Part shown: positions 41,924 through 50,260 of the stretch, in pieces
Layout: each line of letters begins with the position of its first letter
Numbering within the stretch: position 1 is the first letter of the stretch
Source of the DNA: Hymenobacter sp. YC55
Lineage (GTDB): Bacteria > Bacteroidota > Bacteroidia > Cytophagales > Hymenobacteraceae
NCBI RefSeq assembly: GCF_029433095.1
Contig: NZ_JARNTX010000012.1
Coordinates: 38,687-102,686, forward strand
DNA length: 64,000 nt
Reading direction: 5' to 3'
Notes under the pieces: generated by a model
Told to the model about the DNA's origin: nothing
The model's database searches: none
What the model saw: the letters and a program-made list of their open reading frames with translations, nothing else
Translations under genes and position numbers: made by a program

Positions 41924-42685
41924 ATGAACACCTCCAAAATTGCCTTAGTTACGGGCGGCAGCCGCGGCATCGGCAAAGACACTGCCTTGAGTTTAGCGAA
42001 ACAAGGCATCAACATTGTGCTCACGTACCAGAGCAAAGAGTCGGACGCTCAGGCAACCGTCGCCGAAATTCAAGCTTTAGGGCAACAGGCGGTAGCCCTG
42101 CAACTCGACACGGCTAACGTGCCAGACTTCGATGCTTTTTACGCGCAACTAACCACAACTTTACTGACAACTTTCGGTGCCAAACGCATCGATTTTCTAA
42201 TCAACAATGCCGGCTCTGGCTTGTCTGCCTCATTTGCCGACACTACGGAAGCGCAGTTCGATTACATGCTGAACGTGCACTTCAAGGGCGTATTTTTCAT
42301 GACTCAAAAGGCCTTGCCCCTGCTCCAAGATGGAGGGCGCATCGTGAATATTTCCACCGGCCTTACGCGTAGCACTTTCCCAAACCGGGCGGCCTATGCC
42401 AGCGTGAAAGGTGCCATTGAAGTCCTGACCAAGCACCAAGCCCAAGAACTAGGCCCGCGCGGCATCACGGTTAACGTAGTAGCGCCCGGTGCCATCGCCA
42501 CCGACTTCAGCGGTGGTATCGTGCGCGACAACCCGCAGGTTAATGCCCACATTGCCGAGGCCACGGCCCTGGGCCGGGCCGGCCTGCCTAGCGACATCGG
42601 GAGCGTGGTGGCCTTCCTCTGTTCCGATGCAGCCCGTTGGATTACGGGCCAGCGCCTCGAAGTTTCGGGCGGCATGCATTTGTAA
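41924..42685 (+). CDS. SDR-family NAD(P)-dependent oxidoreductase
   Basis: A 253-residue classical short-chain dehydrogenase. The nucleotide motif is TGGSRGIG near the N-terminus, NNAG follows, and the catalytic Ser (NISTG), Tyr and Lys (YASVKG) are present; the C-terminal GQRLEVSGGMHL is the usual end. The start at 41924 is preferred because eight residues further upstream lack family support. Substrate unknown; the adjacent AraC gene probably regulates it. Confidence 0.92.
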   Translation: MNTSKIALVTGGSRGIGKDTALSLAKQGINIVLTYQSKESDAQATVAEIQALGQQAVALQLDTANVPDFDAFYAQLTTTLLTTFGAKRIDFLINNAGSGLSASFADTTEAQFDYMLNVHFKGVFFMTQKALPLLQDGGRIVNISTGLTRSTFPNRAAYASVKGAIEVLTKHQAQELGPRGITVNVVAPGAIATDFSGGIVRDNPQVNAHIAEATALGRAGLPSDIGSVVAFLCSDAARWITGQRLEVSGGMHL

Positions 42686-42695
42686 GTACTCGGTC

Positions 42696-43109
42696 TTAAC
42701 TAGCTAGTTTGCTGTTCCAGTGCTGCTGAACATCAGGAAAGCTAACTTCCACCCAATCAGCGAGGGCCCGCACTTTCTGCGCTGCTTGCTGGCCAAGTGG
42801 CGTCAGAGTGTATTCGACATGGGGCGGCACTACGTCGTAGGCTACCCGGTTCACTAAGCCATCGGCTTCCAGCCATTGCAGCGTTTGGGCCAGCATCCTT
42901 TCACTAACGCCGTCAATTAAGCGGCGCAACTCGCTGAAGCGGCGGGTTTGGCCGTCTTCCAATACCATTAGGGTCAGCACTCCCCAACGGCTGGTAATAT
43001 GCTTGAGCACTGTGCGCGAAGGACAAGCCGCCGACAGCAAGTCGCCACGCTGCAGCTTTTCCGTGAGAGTGAATGCCTCTGCGGCCGGAGCAAGAACATC
43101 TTTTTTCAT
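42696..43109 (-). CDS. HxlR-family winged-helix regulator
   Basis: A 137-residue regulator of the HxlR group. The start at 43109 gives MKKDVLAPAA; the DNA-binding core has CPSRTVLKHITSRWGVLTL, LIDGVSERMLAQTL and VPPHVEYTLTPLG. Proteins of this family often sense electrophiles or quinones through a conserved cysteine; here Cys29 in AACPSR is well placed for that. It is divergent from the quinone-reductase-like gene at 43189 and the shared gap contains a palindromic operator. Confidence 0.92.
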   Translation of the reverse strand: MKKDVLAPAAEAFTLTEKLQRGDLLSAACPSRTVLKHITSRWGVLTLMVLEDGQTRRFSELRRLIDGVSERMLAQTLQWLEADGLVNRVAYDVVPPHVEYTLTPLGQQAAQKVRALADWVEVSFPDVQQHWNSKLAS

Positions 43110-43126
43110 ACTTACCTTTCTGTACG

Positions 43127-43145
43127 TACTTACTTTGCGTAAGTA
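43127..43145. promoter_or_regulatory. HxlR-type operator between divergent genes
   Basis: A palindrome with 7-base arms, TACTTAC and GTAAGTA, around TTTGC, matching the general HxlR/YodB operator pattern. A further ACTTAC half-site is at 43110-43115. It lies 17 bases from the regulator start and 43 bases from the oxidoreductase start, a good place to repress both. Confidence 0.75.
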
Positions 43146-43188
43146 TAGCACATACTTTTGTTGCCACCATCATTTAACGGACTACAAC

Positions 43189-44034
43189 ATGAGTATTGCT
43201 ATCACCGGCGCAACGGGCCAGCTAGGCCGCCTTGTCATCGAAAAGCTCAAAGCCACAGTACCTACCGACCAGATTGTAGCCTTGGTGCGCACGCCTGCTA
43301 AAGCCGCCGACCTAGGTGTAGAAGCCCGCGAAGCCAATTACAGTCAGCCTGAAACGTTGGTAGCAGCCCTGGCGGGCGTCGATACCTTGCTGCTAATTTC
43401 GTCGAGCGAAGTAGGCCAGCGAATCACTCAGCACCGCAACGTTATTGAGGCAGCTAAAAAGGCGGGCGTTCAGCGCATTATCTATACCAGCGTGCTGCAC
43501 GCCGACAATTCGCCGCTAAGCTTGGCTGAAGAGCACCGTGCTACGGAAGCCGACTTGAAGGCTTCGGGAGTTGCCTATACCTTGCTGCGCAACGGCTGGT
43601 ACACCGAAAACTATACTGGTTCTATACATGGTGCCGTGGCTGGTGGCGCCTTGCTTGGTAGCGCCAAAGACGGTAAGATTTCCTCGGCCACCCGCGCTGA
43701 TTTTGCTGACGCTGCGGTAGCGGCTCTCACTGGCCAAGGCCACGAAGGCAAAACGTATGAGTTGGCCGGCGACGAGTCGTACACGCTAACTGAACTGGCC
43801 GCTGAAATCTCGCGCCAGACGGGCAAGGATATTCCCTATCGCAACCTGCCGGTAGCCGACTATGCTGCCGCCCTCGCTAGCTTCGGTATTCCGGAAGGCT
43901 TTGCGCAAGGTATTGCCAACTGGGACGCCAACGCCGCTGAAGGCGCCTTGTTCGACGAAAGCCACCAGCTTTCGCAGCTTATCGGCCGCCCAACAACACC
44001 TTTGGCAACAGCCGTTGCTGATGCGTTGAAGTAA
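43189..44034 (+). CDS. NAD(P)H-binding quinone-reductase-like SDR protein
   Basis: A 281-residue atypical short-chain dehydrogenase of the NmrA/QorB (YtfG-like) group, which reduces quinones with NADPH. The nucleotide motif is ITGATGQLG (residues 5-13); LLRNGWYTENY and the C-terminal stretch fit the family. The start at 43189 is chosen because the longer frame upstream is the HxlR gene read antisense. It is divergent from the HxlR regulator, an arrangement like known quinone-responsive pairs. Confidence 0.92.
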   Translation: MSIAITGATGQLGRLVIEKLKATVPTDQIVALVRTPAKAADLGVEAREANYSQPETLVAALAGVDTLLLISSSEVGQRITQHRNVIEAAKKAGVQRIIYTSVLHADNSPLSLAEEHRATEADLKASGVAYTLLRNGWYTENYTGSIHGAVAGGALLGSAKDGKISSATRADFADAAVAALTGQGHEGKTYELAGDESYTLTELAAEISRQTGKDIPYRNLPVADYAAALASFGIPEGFAQGIANWDANAAEGALFDESHQLSQLIGRPTTPLATAVADALK

Positions 44035-44064
44035 GTTTAATTTCCTAAGGCCAGCGCATGCCGG

Positions 44065-44104
44065 ACCCATCGTTTCACCCCGCATATAGGGTGGAGCGGT
44101 GGGT
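44065..44104. terminator. bidirectional terminator between convergent genes
   Basis: A 16-base stem with three G-U wobbles (arms ACCCATCGTTTCACCC and GGGTGGAGCGGTGGGT) around an 8-base loop, followed by TCTTCATTT. It lies between the quinone-reductase gene and the esterase gene, which converge here. Confidence 0.7.
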
Positions 44105-44178
44105 TCTTCATTTAGTTAAGGGTAAGGAATCAGTGCTTTTTATTGATCCTATTGCGGCAGGAAAGTCCGATACTGCTA

Positions 44179-44997
44179 TCAGGGGGTTGTAGGCTGTTCG
44201 TCTTTGCCGGCGGGAACAGGCGCTACAGCGTTTTTGGCAGTAGGCTTCGCCAAATGATCGGCAAGCAACGGTAACTTTTGTGCTACCACTTGGCTTACTA
44301 CCAACTGCGCCATCTTGCGGGCGCCTAGCTCGCTGAAGTGCGTGTTGTCTTGCTTGCCGTAGGGATAATTGGGATGGTCGCCGGGTGCGAGTTGCAAAAA
44401 CAGCAATTTGCTGTTTTCCTCACCGAACTGCTGCAGTAGCTCGCGGCTCATCTTGTCGAGGTCAATCAGTGGCACTTGGTAGGCTCTAGCCACCTCAATT
44501 GTGGTGGCCGAGTACGCCACGTGTGTTTCCTGCTGCTGTCCTTGCTGGTTGAATTTGCGACGCGTGACAGGTGTAATCAGCACTGGGTAAGCTTTTCTAC
44601 TACGCGTTTCTGTCACAAACTTGATTAGGTTTTTGCGGTAATCAGCAGGCGAAGTGTAACGGTCGGTGTAGTTTTCGGCTTCGTCGTTATGCCCGAATTG
44701 GATGAATACGTAGTCCTGGGGCTGTAGCGCATCCACGATAGGCTGCCAACGGTTATCCGTTAGATAAGTACGGGTGCTGCGACCGTTTTGGGCGCGGTTG
44801 TGCACGGTTACGGCGGCAGTATCGAAAAAGGTGGCAAGCGGCATTCCCCAGCCAGTTTCAGGAAACACCTGCTGCACTTTTTGCGCGATGGTGGAGTCAC
44901 CAATCAGGTACAGCCTGATTTTCTTAGGTGGAATAGGTGTCGTGAAAGCCGTCAGCAAGGCGAGCAGCAAGCTCAAACAAGCAATTTTATTGAGCAT
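44179..44997 (-). CDS. SGNH/GDSL esterase, rhamnogalacturonan acetylesterase-like (CE12)
   Basis: A 272-residue exported esterase with a signal peptide (about 1-19). The catalytic Ser35 is in GDSTIAQ, GHNDEAE provides the oxyanion residues, and DNTHFSELG the Asp-x-x-His pair. This pattern matches the CE12 group that removes acetyl groups from rhamnogalacturonan or xylan. A proline-rich tail (about 250-272) follows the catalytic domain. It is divergent from the xylose operon, whose upstream region it shares, so it may serve hemicellulose or pectin breakdown. Confidence 0.88.
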   Translation of the reverse strand: MLNKIACLSLLLALLTAFTTPIPPKKIRLYLIGDSTIAQKVQQVFPETGWGMPLATFFDTAAVTVHNRAQNGRSTRTYLTDNRWQPIVDALQPQDYVFIQFGHNDEAENYTDRYTSPADYRKNLIKFVTETRSRKAYPVLITPVTRRKFNQQGQQQETHVAYSATTIEVARAYQVPLIDLDKMSRELLQQFGEENSKLLFLQLAPGDHPNYPYGKQDNTHFSELGARKMAQLVVSQVVAQKLPLLADHLAKPTAKNAVAPVPAGKDEQPTTP

Positions 44998-45232
44998 GAC
45001 TATAGAGTTAGACTACCCTAGATACAGTGGTTGGTCGTAAGTAATTGATTGCCCTGTCAATACCAGTCTGCTCCTTGTAGTGCCAAGAATAGCCAGTTGC
45101 CGTAGGATTTGACGTAAGTCAATAAAAAATTAAACCGCAGTCGAAACGTAGGCAAGCAAAGTGTCACTAGTTACTTCTAAGTGCCAACATCAGCACTATA
45201 ATGTTATAACCAGAAAAATGAATTCGTTGTAT

Positions 45233-45246
45233 CGGTAACGGTTCCG
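45233..45246. promoter_or_regulatory. candidate LacI-type operator 1
   Basis: CGGTAACGGTTCCG fits the LacI-family pattern of dyad symmetry around a central CG. It differs from operator 3 at one base. Confidence 0.55.
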
Positions 45247-45303
45247 ATGCTATAATGCAAATGGTATTACTCCTTCAACAAGACTCATTATAGAAACTAG
45301 CAC

Positions 45304-45317
45304 CGGCATCGTTTCCG
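45304..45317. promoter_or_regulatory. candidate LacI-type operator 2
   Basis: CGGCATCGTTTCCG has the same CGG-N3-CG-N3-CCG frame and matches operator 1 at 11 of 14 positions, 71 bases downstream of it. Confidence 0.45.
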
Positions 45318-45582
45318 GATGAGGTAGTAAAACAAACTATGAACTATTGATAAGCTACAGTTTGCTACTAGCGAATTAAACGTTTTAGCTTGATGAGGAC
45401 TCCATCAATCGGCGCTTGCTGGCCAATGAATAGCTTATTGTGTTAGCAGTAAGCAATAATAGGTGTCTGCAACAAGTAGATTTTTATTCTCTTACCGCTT
45501 AATAATATCCAATCAGACTACTACTGAACAGTAGCAGGCAATAGAGTCTATTGCAAACTTAACTAATCAGGTTACTTAATTC

Positions 45583-45596
45583 CGGTACCGGTTCCG
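45583..45596. promoter_or_regulatory. candidate LacI-type operator 3, beside the promoter
   Basis: CGGTACCGGTTCCG, the most symmetric of the three. It directly precedes a possible TTG -33 element at 45599-45601, so binding would block or aid transcription of xylB. Confidence 0.6.
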
Positions 45597-45598
45597 AA

Positions 45599-45629
45599 TT
45601 GCATTTATAGCTAAAAGAAGTTTACCTTG
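45599..45629 (+). promoter_or_regulatory. candidate Bacteroidota promoter of xylBA
   Basis: TTG at 45599-45601 and TACCTTG at 45623-45629 resemble the Bacteroidota -33 (TTTG) and -7 (TAnnTTTG) boxes with a 21-base gap. The leader to xylB would be about 140 bases. Confidence 0.45.
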
Positions 45630-45773
45630 CTCCCCAAACGTGGTGTTTCTTCCTAGACCAGTCCATTATAGCTCCTGAACAGCCCGCTAGCTTCTGCATC
45701 CTTTCCCTTACAGCCTCACGCTGTCGGTGGTTTGATTGCTCTAGCAGTAACCAACTCCTAATCACAAAGACCT

Positions 45774-47285
45774 ATGCTTCTCTTAGGAATAGATATCGGT
45801 ACTTCTTCAGTGAAAGTCTCGGTAGTAGATGCCGAAACGCAGCAATGCCTAGCCGCAATAAGCTACCCCGAAACCGAGCGGGAAATTTTGACCCGGCAGC
45901 CCGGTTGGGCCGAGCAACAGCCCTTGCAGTGGTGGCAGGACGCCAAGCAGGCCATCTTGCTGGCCCACGCCACTCAGCGCTATAATCCACAGGACATCGG
46001 CGCCATTGGCATTGCTTACCAAATGCACGGCTTGGTGCTAATAGACGAGCAGCATCATGTGCTGCGTGATGCTATTATCTGGTGCGACAGCCGCGCCGTA
46101 CCCTACGGCGAGCAGGCCTTCCAAGCTATTGGGCCCGAGCAGTGCCTGACGCACTTGCTTAATTCGCCCGGCAACTTTACGGCGGCCAAGCTGGCTTGGG
46201 TTAAGGAGCACGAACCGGAAGTGTATCAGCGCATTCACCAAGTGTTGCTACCCGGCGACTTTCTGGCGCTGCAACTCACAGGTGAAGCCACAACCAGCAT
46301 TTCTGCTTTGTCGGAAGGCATCTTCTGGGACTTCGCCGAAAACGAGTTGTCCGAGGATGTATTCCGCTTTTTCGGTTTCGAGCGCGAACTGATTCCGCCA
46401 GTGCGCGCCGTATTTGCCGATCATGGTCACTTACGCGAAATAGTGGCCGAAGAGCTTGGGCTGCGCGTCGGCATACCCGTCACTTACAAAGCCGGCGACC
46501 AGCCCAACAACGCCTTGTCGCTGAACGTGCTGCGCCCAGGCGAAGTAGCTGCTACAGCTGGTACCAGCGGCGTAATCTACGCCGTCACCGACGAGCTGTT
46601 TGTCGATGCCCAGTCGCGCGTCAATGCCTTTGCCCACGTAAACCATGCGCCCGAGTTGCCGCGGCTAGGTGTGCTGCTGTGCATCAACGGCGCTGGCAGC
46701 ATGAACCGTTGGGTGAAGCAGACAGTTGGGCACGAACTAAGCTACCCCGAAGTAAACCAGCGCGCGGCTGGTGTACCGGCGGGTTCCGAAGGGCTGCTGT
46801 GCTTGCCGTTTGGCAACGGGGTAGAGCGCATGTTGGCCAATGAGGCAGTAGGCGCGCACTTCCTGAACTTAGATCTGAACGTGCACACCCCTGCTCACCT
46901 GTTGCGGGCGGTGCAGGAAGGCGTGGCTTTCGCGTTTCGCTACGGGCTCGACATCATGCGCGAAAATGGGCTTCACCCGACCGTCGTCAAAGCCGGCAAA
47001 ACCAACATGTTCTTGAGCGAGCTTTTCGGTCAGGTTTTCGTCAACGTTACCGGGCTGGCGGTGGAGCTTTACCAAACCGACGGCAGCGTGGGTGCAGCAC
47101 TCGGGGCCGGTATTGGCGCCGGTCAATACGCCTCACCCGACGACGCATTCCGCCATATGCAACGCTTGCAACTGCTAGAACCTAACGCCGAAGCCTCTGC
47201 CTACGAGCAAACCTATCAGCGGTGGAAAGCAGCCCTGCTTTCATACCTGCACTCCACCCCAGAGCCGGCGCCTAGCCAAGCCTAG
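45774..47285 (+). CDS. xylB: xylulokinase
   Basis: A 503-residue sugar kinase of the FGGY family that phosphorylates D-xylulose to xylulose 5-phosphate. The N-terminal phosphate motif is GIDIGTSSVK, the substrate region IAYQMHGLV and IIWCDSR, and the second ATPase domain shows ATAGTSGVIYA and VVKAGKTNMFLSELFGQV. The xylA gene follows 42 bases after its stop, and the pair forms the standard isomerase-kinase route from xylose to the pentose phosphate pathway. Three operator candidates lie upstream. Confidence 0.95.
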   Translation: MLLLGIDIGTSSVKVSVVDAETQQCLAAISYPETEREILTRQPGWAEQQPLQWWQDAKQAILLAHATQRYNPQDIGAIGIAYQMHGLVLIDEQHHVLRDAIIWCDSRAVPYGEQAFQAIGPEQCLTHLLNSPGNFTAAKLAWVKEHEPEVYQRIHQVLLPGDFLALQLTGEATTSISALSEGIFWDFAENELSEDVFRFFGFERELIPPVRAVFADHGHLREIVAEELGLRVGIPVTYKAGDQPNNALSLNVLRPGEVAATAGTSGVIYAVTDELFVDAQSRVNAFAHVNHAPELPRLGVLLCINGAGSMNRWVKQTVGHELSYPEVNQRAAGVPAGSEGLLCLPFGNGVERMLANEAVGAHFLNLDLNVHTPAHLLRAVQEGVAFAFRYGLDIMRENGLHPTVVKAGKTNMFLSELFGQVFVNVTGLAVELYQTDGSVGAALGAGIGAGQYASPDDAFRHMQRLQLLEPNAEASAYEQTYQRWKAALLSYLHSTPEPAPSQA

Positions 47286-47327
47286 CTGTCTTATTTGCTT
47301 GCCTTTTACCTTTCCACATACACGCTC

Positions 47328-48656
47328 ATGAGTTCTGTTCTCGACCAAAAAACGCTTTTTAGCGCCATTCCCCAGATAAAGTTTGAGGGAGTGGATAGTG
47401 ACAACCCGCTGGCTTTCCGCTGGTACGACGAAAGCCGCGTGGTAGCAGGCAAGCCCATGAAGGAATGGCTGCGCTTCGCCGGGGCCTATTGGCACTCGTT
47501 CAATGGCTCCGGGGCCGACCCTTTCGGTGAAGCCACCCACCTCTTCCCCTGGGATGCGGCGGCCGACCCAATTGCGCGCGCTAAAGCCAAGATGGATGCT
47601 GCCTTCGAGTTCATGAGCAAGCTCAGCCTTCCGTACTACTGCTTCCATGATGTAGACGTGGTGGACTACACCAACGACGTGGCCGACAACGAGCGGCGCC
47701 TGCAAACCATGGTGGAGTACGCCAAGCAGAAGCAGCAGGAAACGGGCATCAAGCTGCTCTGGGGCACTGCCAACTTGTTCTCGCACCGTCGCTACATGAA
47801 CGGGGCCAGCACCAACCCCGACTTCCATGTGCTCACGCACGGCGCAGCGCAAGTGAAAGCCGCCTTGGACGCCACCATTGCCCTTGGTGGTGAGAACTAC
47901 GTATTCTGGGGTGGGCGCGAAGGCTACATGACCCTGCTCAACACCAACATGAAGCGCGAGCAGGAGCACTTTGCGAAGTTTCTGCACACGGCCAAGGACT
48001 ATGCTCGCCGCCAGGGCTTCACGGGCACGTTCTTTATCGAGCCTAAGCCCATGGAACCTACCAAGCATCAGTACGACTACGACGCAGCTACCGTCATCGG
48101 CTTCCTGCGCCAGTACGACCTGCTCGATGATTTCAAACTGAACCTAGAGGTAAACCATGCCACGCTGGCGGGCCATACCTTCCAGCACGAGTTGCAAGTG
48201 GCCGCCGATGCAGGGTTGCTCGGTTCCATCGATGCCAACCGCGGCGACTACCAGAACGGCTGGGACACCGACCAGTTTCCCAACGACATCTACGAGCTAA
48301 CCGAGTCCATGCTCGTAATTTTGGAGGCCGGTGGGCTACAAGGCGGCGGCATCAACTTCGACGCCAAGATTCGCCGCAACTCCACCGACGTGCAGGACTT
48401 GTTCTACGCCCACGTTGGCGGCATGGACATCTTCGCCCGAGCCCTGATTACGGCCGACAACATTTTGCAGAAGTCGGATTACCGCCAGCTCCGTCAGCAG
48501 CGCTACGCTTCTTTCGATTCGGGCGCTGGCCAAGCCTTCGAGCAGGGCCAGCTCACGTTGGAGCAGCTGCGCGACTACGCCGCCGAGAACGGCGAGCCGG
48601 CTACCATCAGCGGCCGTCAGGAGTACCTGGAGAACTTGCTTAACCGCTTTATCTAA
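47328..48656 (+). CDS. xylA: xylose isomerase
   Basis: A 442-residue class II xylose isomerase that converts D-xylose to D-xylulose. Signatures include YCFHDVDVV with the catalytic histidine, NYVFWGGREGYMTLLNT, FFIEPKPMEPTKHQYD (metal Glu), and NLEVNHATLAGHTFQHE. The start ATG at 47328 matches the family; an upstream in-frame start would add 11 residues without support. A 13-base stem at 48664-48701 follows the stop and probably ends the xylBA transcript. Confidence 0.97.
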   Translation: MSSVLDQKTLFSAIPQIKFEGVDSDNPLAFRWYDESRVVAGKPMKEWLRFAGAYWHSFNGSGADPFGEATHLFPWDAAADPIARAKAKMDAAFEFMSKLSLPYYCFHDVDVVDYTNDVADNERRLQTMVEYAKQKQQETGIKLLWGTANLFSHRRYMNGASTNPDFHVLTHGAAQVKAALDATIALGGENYVFWGGREGYMTLLNTNMKREQEHFAKFLHTAKDYARRQGFTGTFFIEPKPMEPTKHQYDYDAATVIGFLRQYDLLDDFKLNLEVNHATLAGHTFQHELQVAADAGLLGSIDANRGDYQNGWDTDQFPNDIYELTESMLVILEAGGLQGGGINFDAKIRRNSTDVQDLFYAHVGGMDIFARALITADNILQKSDYRQLRQQRYASFDSGAGQAFEQGQLTLEQLRDYAAENGEPATISGRQEYLENLLNRFI

Positions 48657-48663
48657 GTGGTGC

Positions 48664-48701
48664 GGGGCAGGCGGCATTCACTTGGTGCTGCCACCTGCCC
48701 C
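48664..48701 (+). terminator. hairpin after xylA
   Basis: Arms GGGGCAGGCGGCA and TGCCACCTGCCCC pair over 13 bases with one mismatch and a 12-base loop, starting 8 bases after the xylA stop. There is no T-run. Confidence 0.55.
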
Positions 48702-48879
48702 CAACCGCTATTGCCGTTAGGTGGCTTTGCCTACGGGCGAAGCATTTCGCTTTTCTAGCGGCAATTGTTGGGCGGGCTAGTCCTGATCAGAAGACTAGTT
48801 TGAAAGGTAGGCCTGGCTGTGTTTCTGTTTCGCGTGAATTCAACAACTATACCCCACCCCGCTGCTTTCACAGGACCCG

Positions 48880-49893
48880 ATGAATAACCTAGCCCTTTCT
48901 TTGCATCACGCAAACGATTCGCCTGCCGGCGTTCAAAGCTTCGGCGAAAGCAAAACTCTTGCGGTCTTCATCCCGGAAGTGCCCAATCATTTCTTTTCGT
49001 TGGCCTTGAAGGGCATCGAGGAAATGGCCCGCAGCTACCACTACCAGGTGTTGGTTTACCTCATTTCCGAGGCCAGCCAGCCCGAATTAGCTGTGGAGCG
49101 CTTGCTGGCTAGCGGCCGCGTCGACGGGGTGCTGGTATCGGCAGCGGCTGGCCCTTCCGCATTGGAGCACCTGCGAAAGCTACAGGAGCGCAACTTGCCC
49201 ATCTTGTTTTTCGACGACGTGTATGAGGAGTTGGAAACCGCGAAAGCTTCGACCGACGACTACGAAGGCAGCTACCGGGCAACCAGTCATCTTGTGCAGA
49301 TGGGCTGCCGCCATATTGTGCATGTAGCGTTACCACAAAACCTGTTGAGTGGCCGCCGGCGCTTGCAAGGCTACCGCGATGCGCTAACGGATTGTGGTCT
49401 GTTATTCTATGACGACTTGGTACTGACCACCAAAAGCGACCAAACGAAAGATGTTGCCCAGATTCAGTACTTGCTGCAAAGCCGACCCTATATCGACGGC
49501 ATTGTAGCGGCCTCGGAAAACGCCATGACCAATAGTTACGCGGCATGCCACACTCTAGGCCGGGCTATACCCCAGGATGTTAAGGTGGTTGGTTTTCCCG
49601 CGCTGAAGATGGCTACGGCAATTGATGCTGCGTCTACTACCAGTAAGCAGCCCACATACGCTACGGGCATAGAAGCTACCCGCCTGCTGCTACTAGCTCT
49701 TTCCACCAACCAGCGCGTATCAACCAGTGAGAAAGCAGTCCCGGAACGCGAGCTGTCAATCAATGAATACCAAGGCTGTCAGCTCGGCGTAGTTCACTCA
49801 CATACGGACCAGCATAGCGCACTGGCTAGAAGGCAAACTATTCCGTTGAACACCCAAGTGAGAGCCGATCATATGCTAGGCCAAGCTGGCTAA
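48880..49893 (+). CDS. LacI-like sugar-binding sensor protein lacking the DNA-binding domain
   Basis: A 337-residue protein that matches the periplasmic-binding-protein-like sensor domain of LacI regulators (LAVFIPEVPNHFFSLALKGIEE, GRVDGVLVSAA, ILFFDDV, VKVVGFP) but starts with about 25 unrelated residues in place of the LacI helix-turn-helix and hinge helix. No helix-turn-helix coding sequence was found in any frame in the 223 bases upstream, so it is not simply a mis-set start. It could sense a sugar and act on the complete LacI protein encoded at 50261, or be a decaying regulator. The last 35 residues are also unusual (His-rich start, then basic). Confidence 0.75.
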   Translation: MNNLALSLHHANDSPAGVQSFGESKTLAVFIPEVPNHFFSLALKGIEEMARSYHYQVLVYLISEASQPELAVERLLASGRVDGVLVSAAAGPSALEHLRKLQERNLPILFFDDVYEELETAKASTDDYEGSYRATSHLVQMGCRHIVHVALPQNLLSGRRRLQGYRDALTDCGLLFYDDLVLTTKSDQTKDVAQIQYLLQSRPYIDGIVAASENAMTNSYAACHTLGRAIPQDVKVVGFPALKMATAIDAASTTSKQPTYATGIEATRLLLLALSTNQRVSTSEKAVPERELSINEYQGCQLGVVHSHTDQHSALARRQTIPLNTQVRADHMLGQAG

Positions 49894-49928
49894 AGCAACT
49901 AGTCTTATGTCTTGCTGCATGTGCTGGA

Positions 49929-49994
49929 CAGCGCAGTCAGAAAACAAAGAAGGTGGCTCGATTCAGCCACCTTCTTTGTTTTCTGACTGCGCTG
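49929..49994. terminator. long perfect hairpin, bidirectional terminator candidate
   Basis: Two perfect 30-base arms (49929-49958 and 49965-49994) around the loop CGATTC. The GC-rich top of the stem (AAGGTGGCT...AGCCACCTT) runs into CTTTGTTTT, so it can stop transcription in both directions. It begins 35 bases after the sensor gene stop. The full arm is much longer than a normal terminator. Confidence 0.75.
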
Positions 49995-50260
49995 ACAAGG
50001 GCCAGACTTACTTATTAGCCGCGAATATGCGTGCTGCATGACACCACCCTTTACCAGCCAACTCCTACTTTTACGAATAGCACTTCCATTGTGCCCCTTG
50101 CGACGATCAGCAGGTTGAAGCTCGATTTCTTTAGTAGCGTACTCTCCCGTTTTCGCTCCTAATAAGCTGTTATCGTTGTTAGGCAAGCTTACTTATCTTG
50201 CGTGTCCAACTGCTGCGTTGGCAAACCACCTAACCCTACCTGATCTTCTTTTGCTTTTTC

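Larger units (their letters stand above)
44998..45773. promoter_or_regulatory. long AT-rich regulatory region of the xylose operon
   Basis: 776 bases without a gene between the esterase (minus) and xylB (plus). It contains three candidate LacI operators of the form CGG-N3-CG-N3-CCG and a plausible Bacteroidota promoter at 45599-45629. The unusual length and low GC suggest a complex control region. Confidence 0.6.

Noticed and set aside
43003..43188. Extended N-terminus for the quinone-reductase-like gene
   Set aside because: These codons are the HxlR gene read antisense; the Rossmann motif starts right after the ATG at 43189.
49905..50186. Minus-strand frame over the 30-bp hairpin
   Set aside because: It crosses the hairpin and has no recognisable domain or start.
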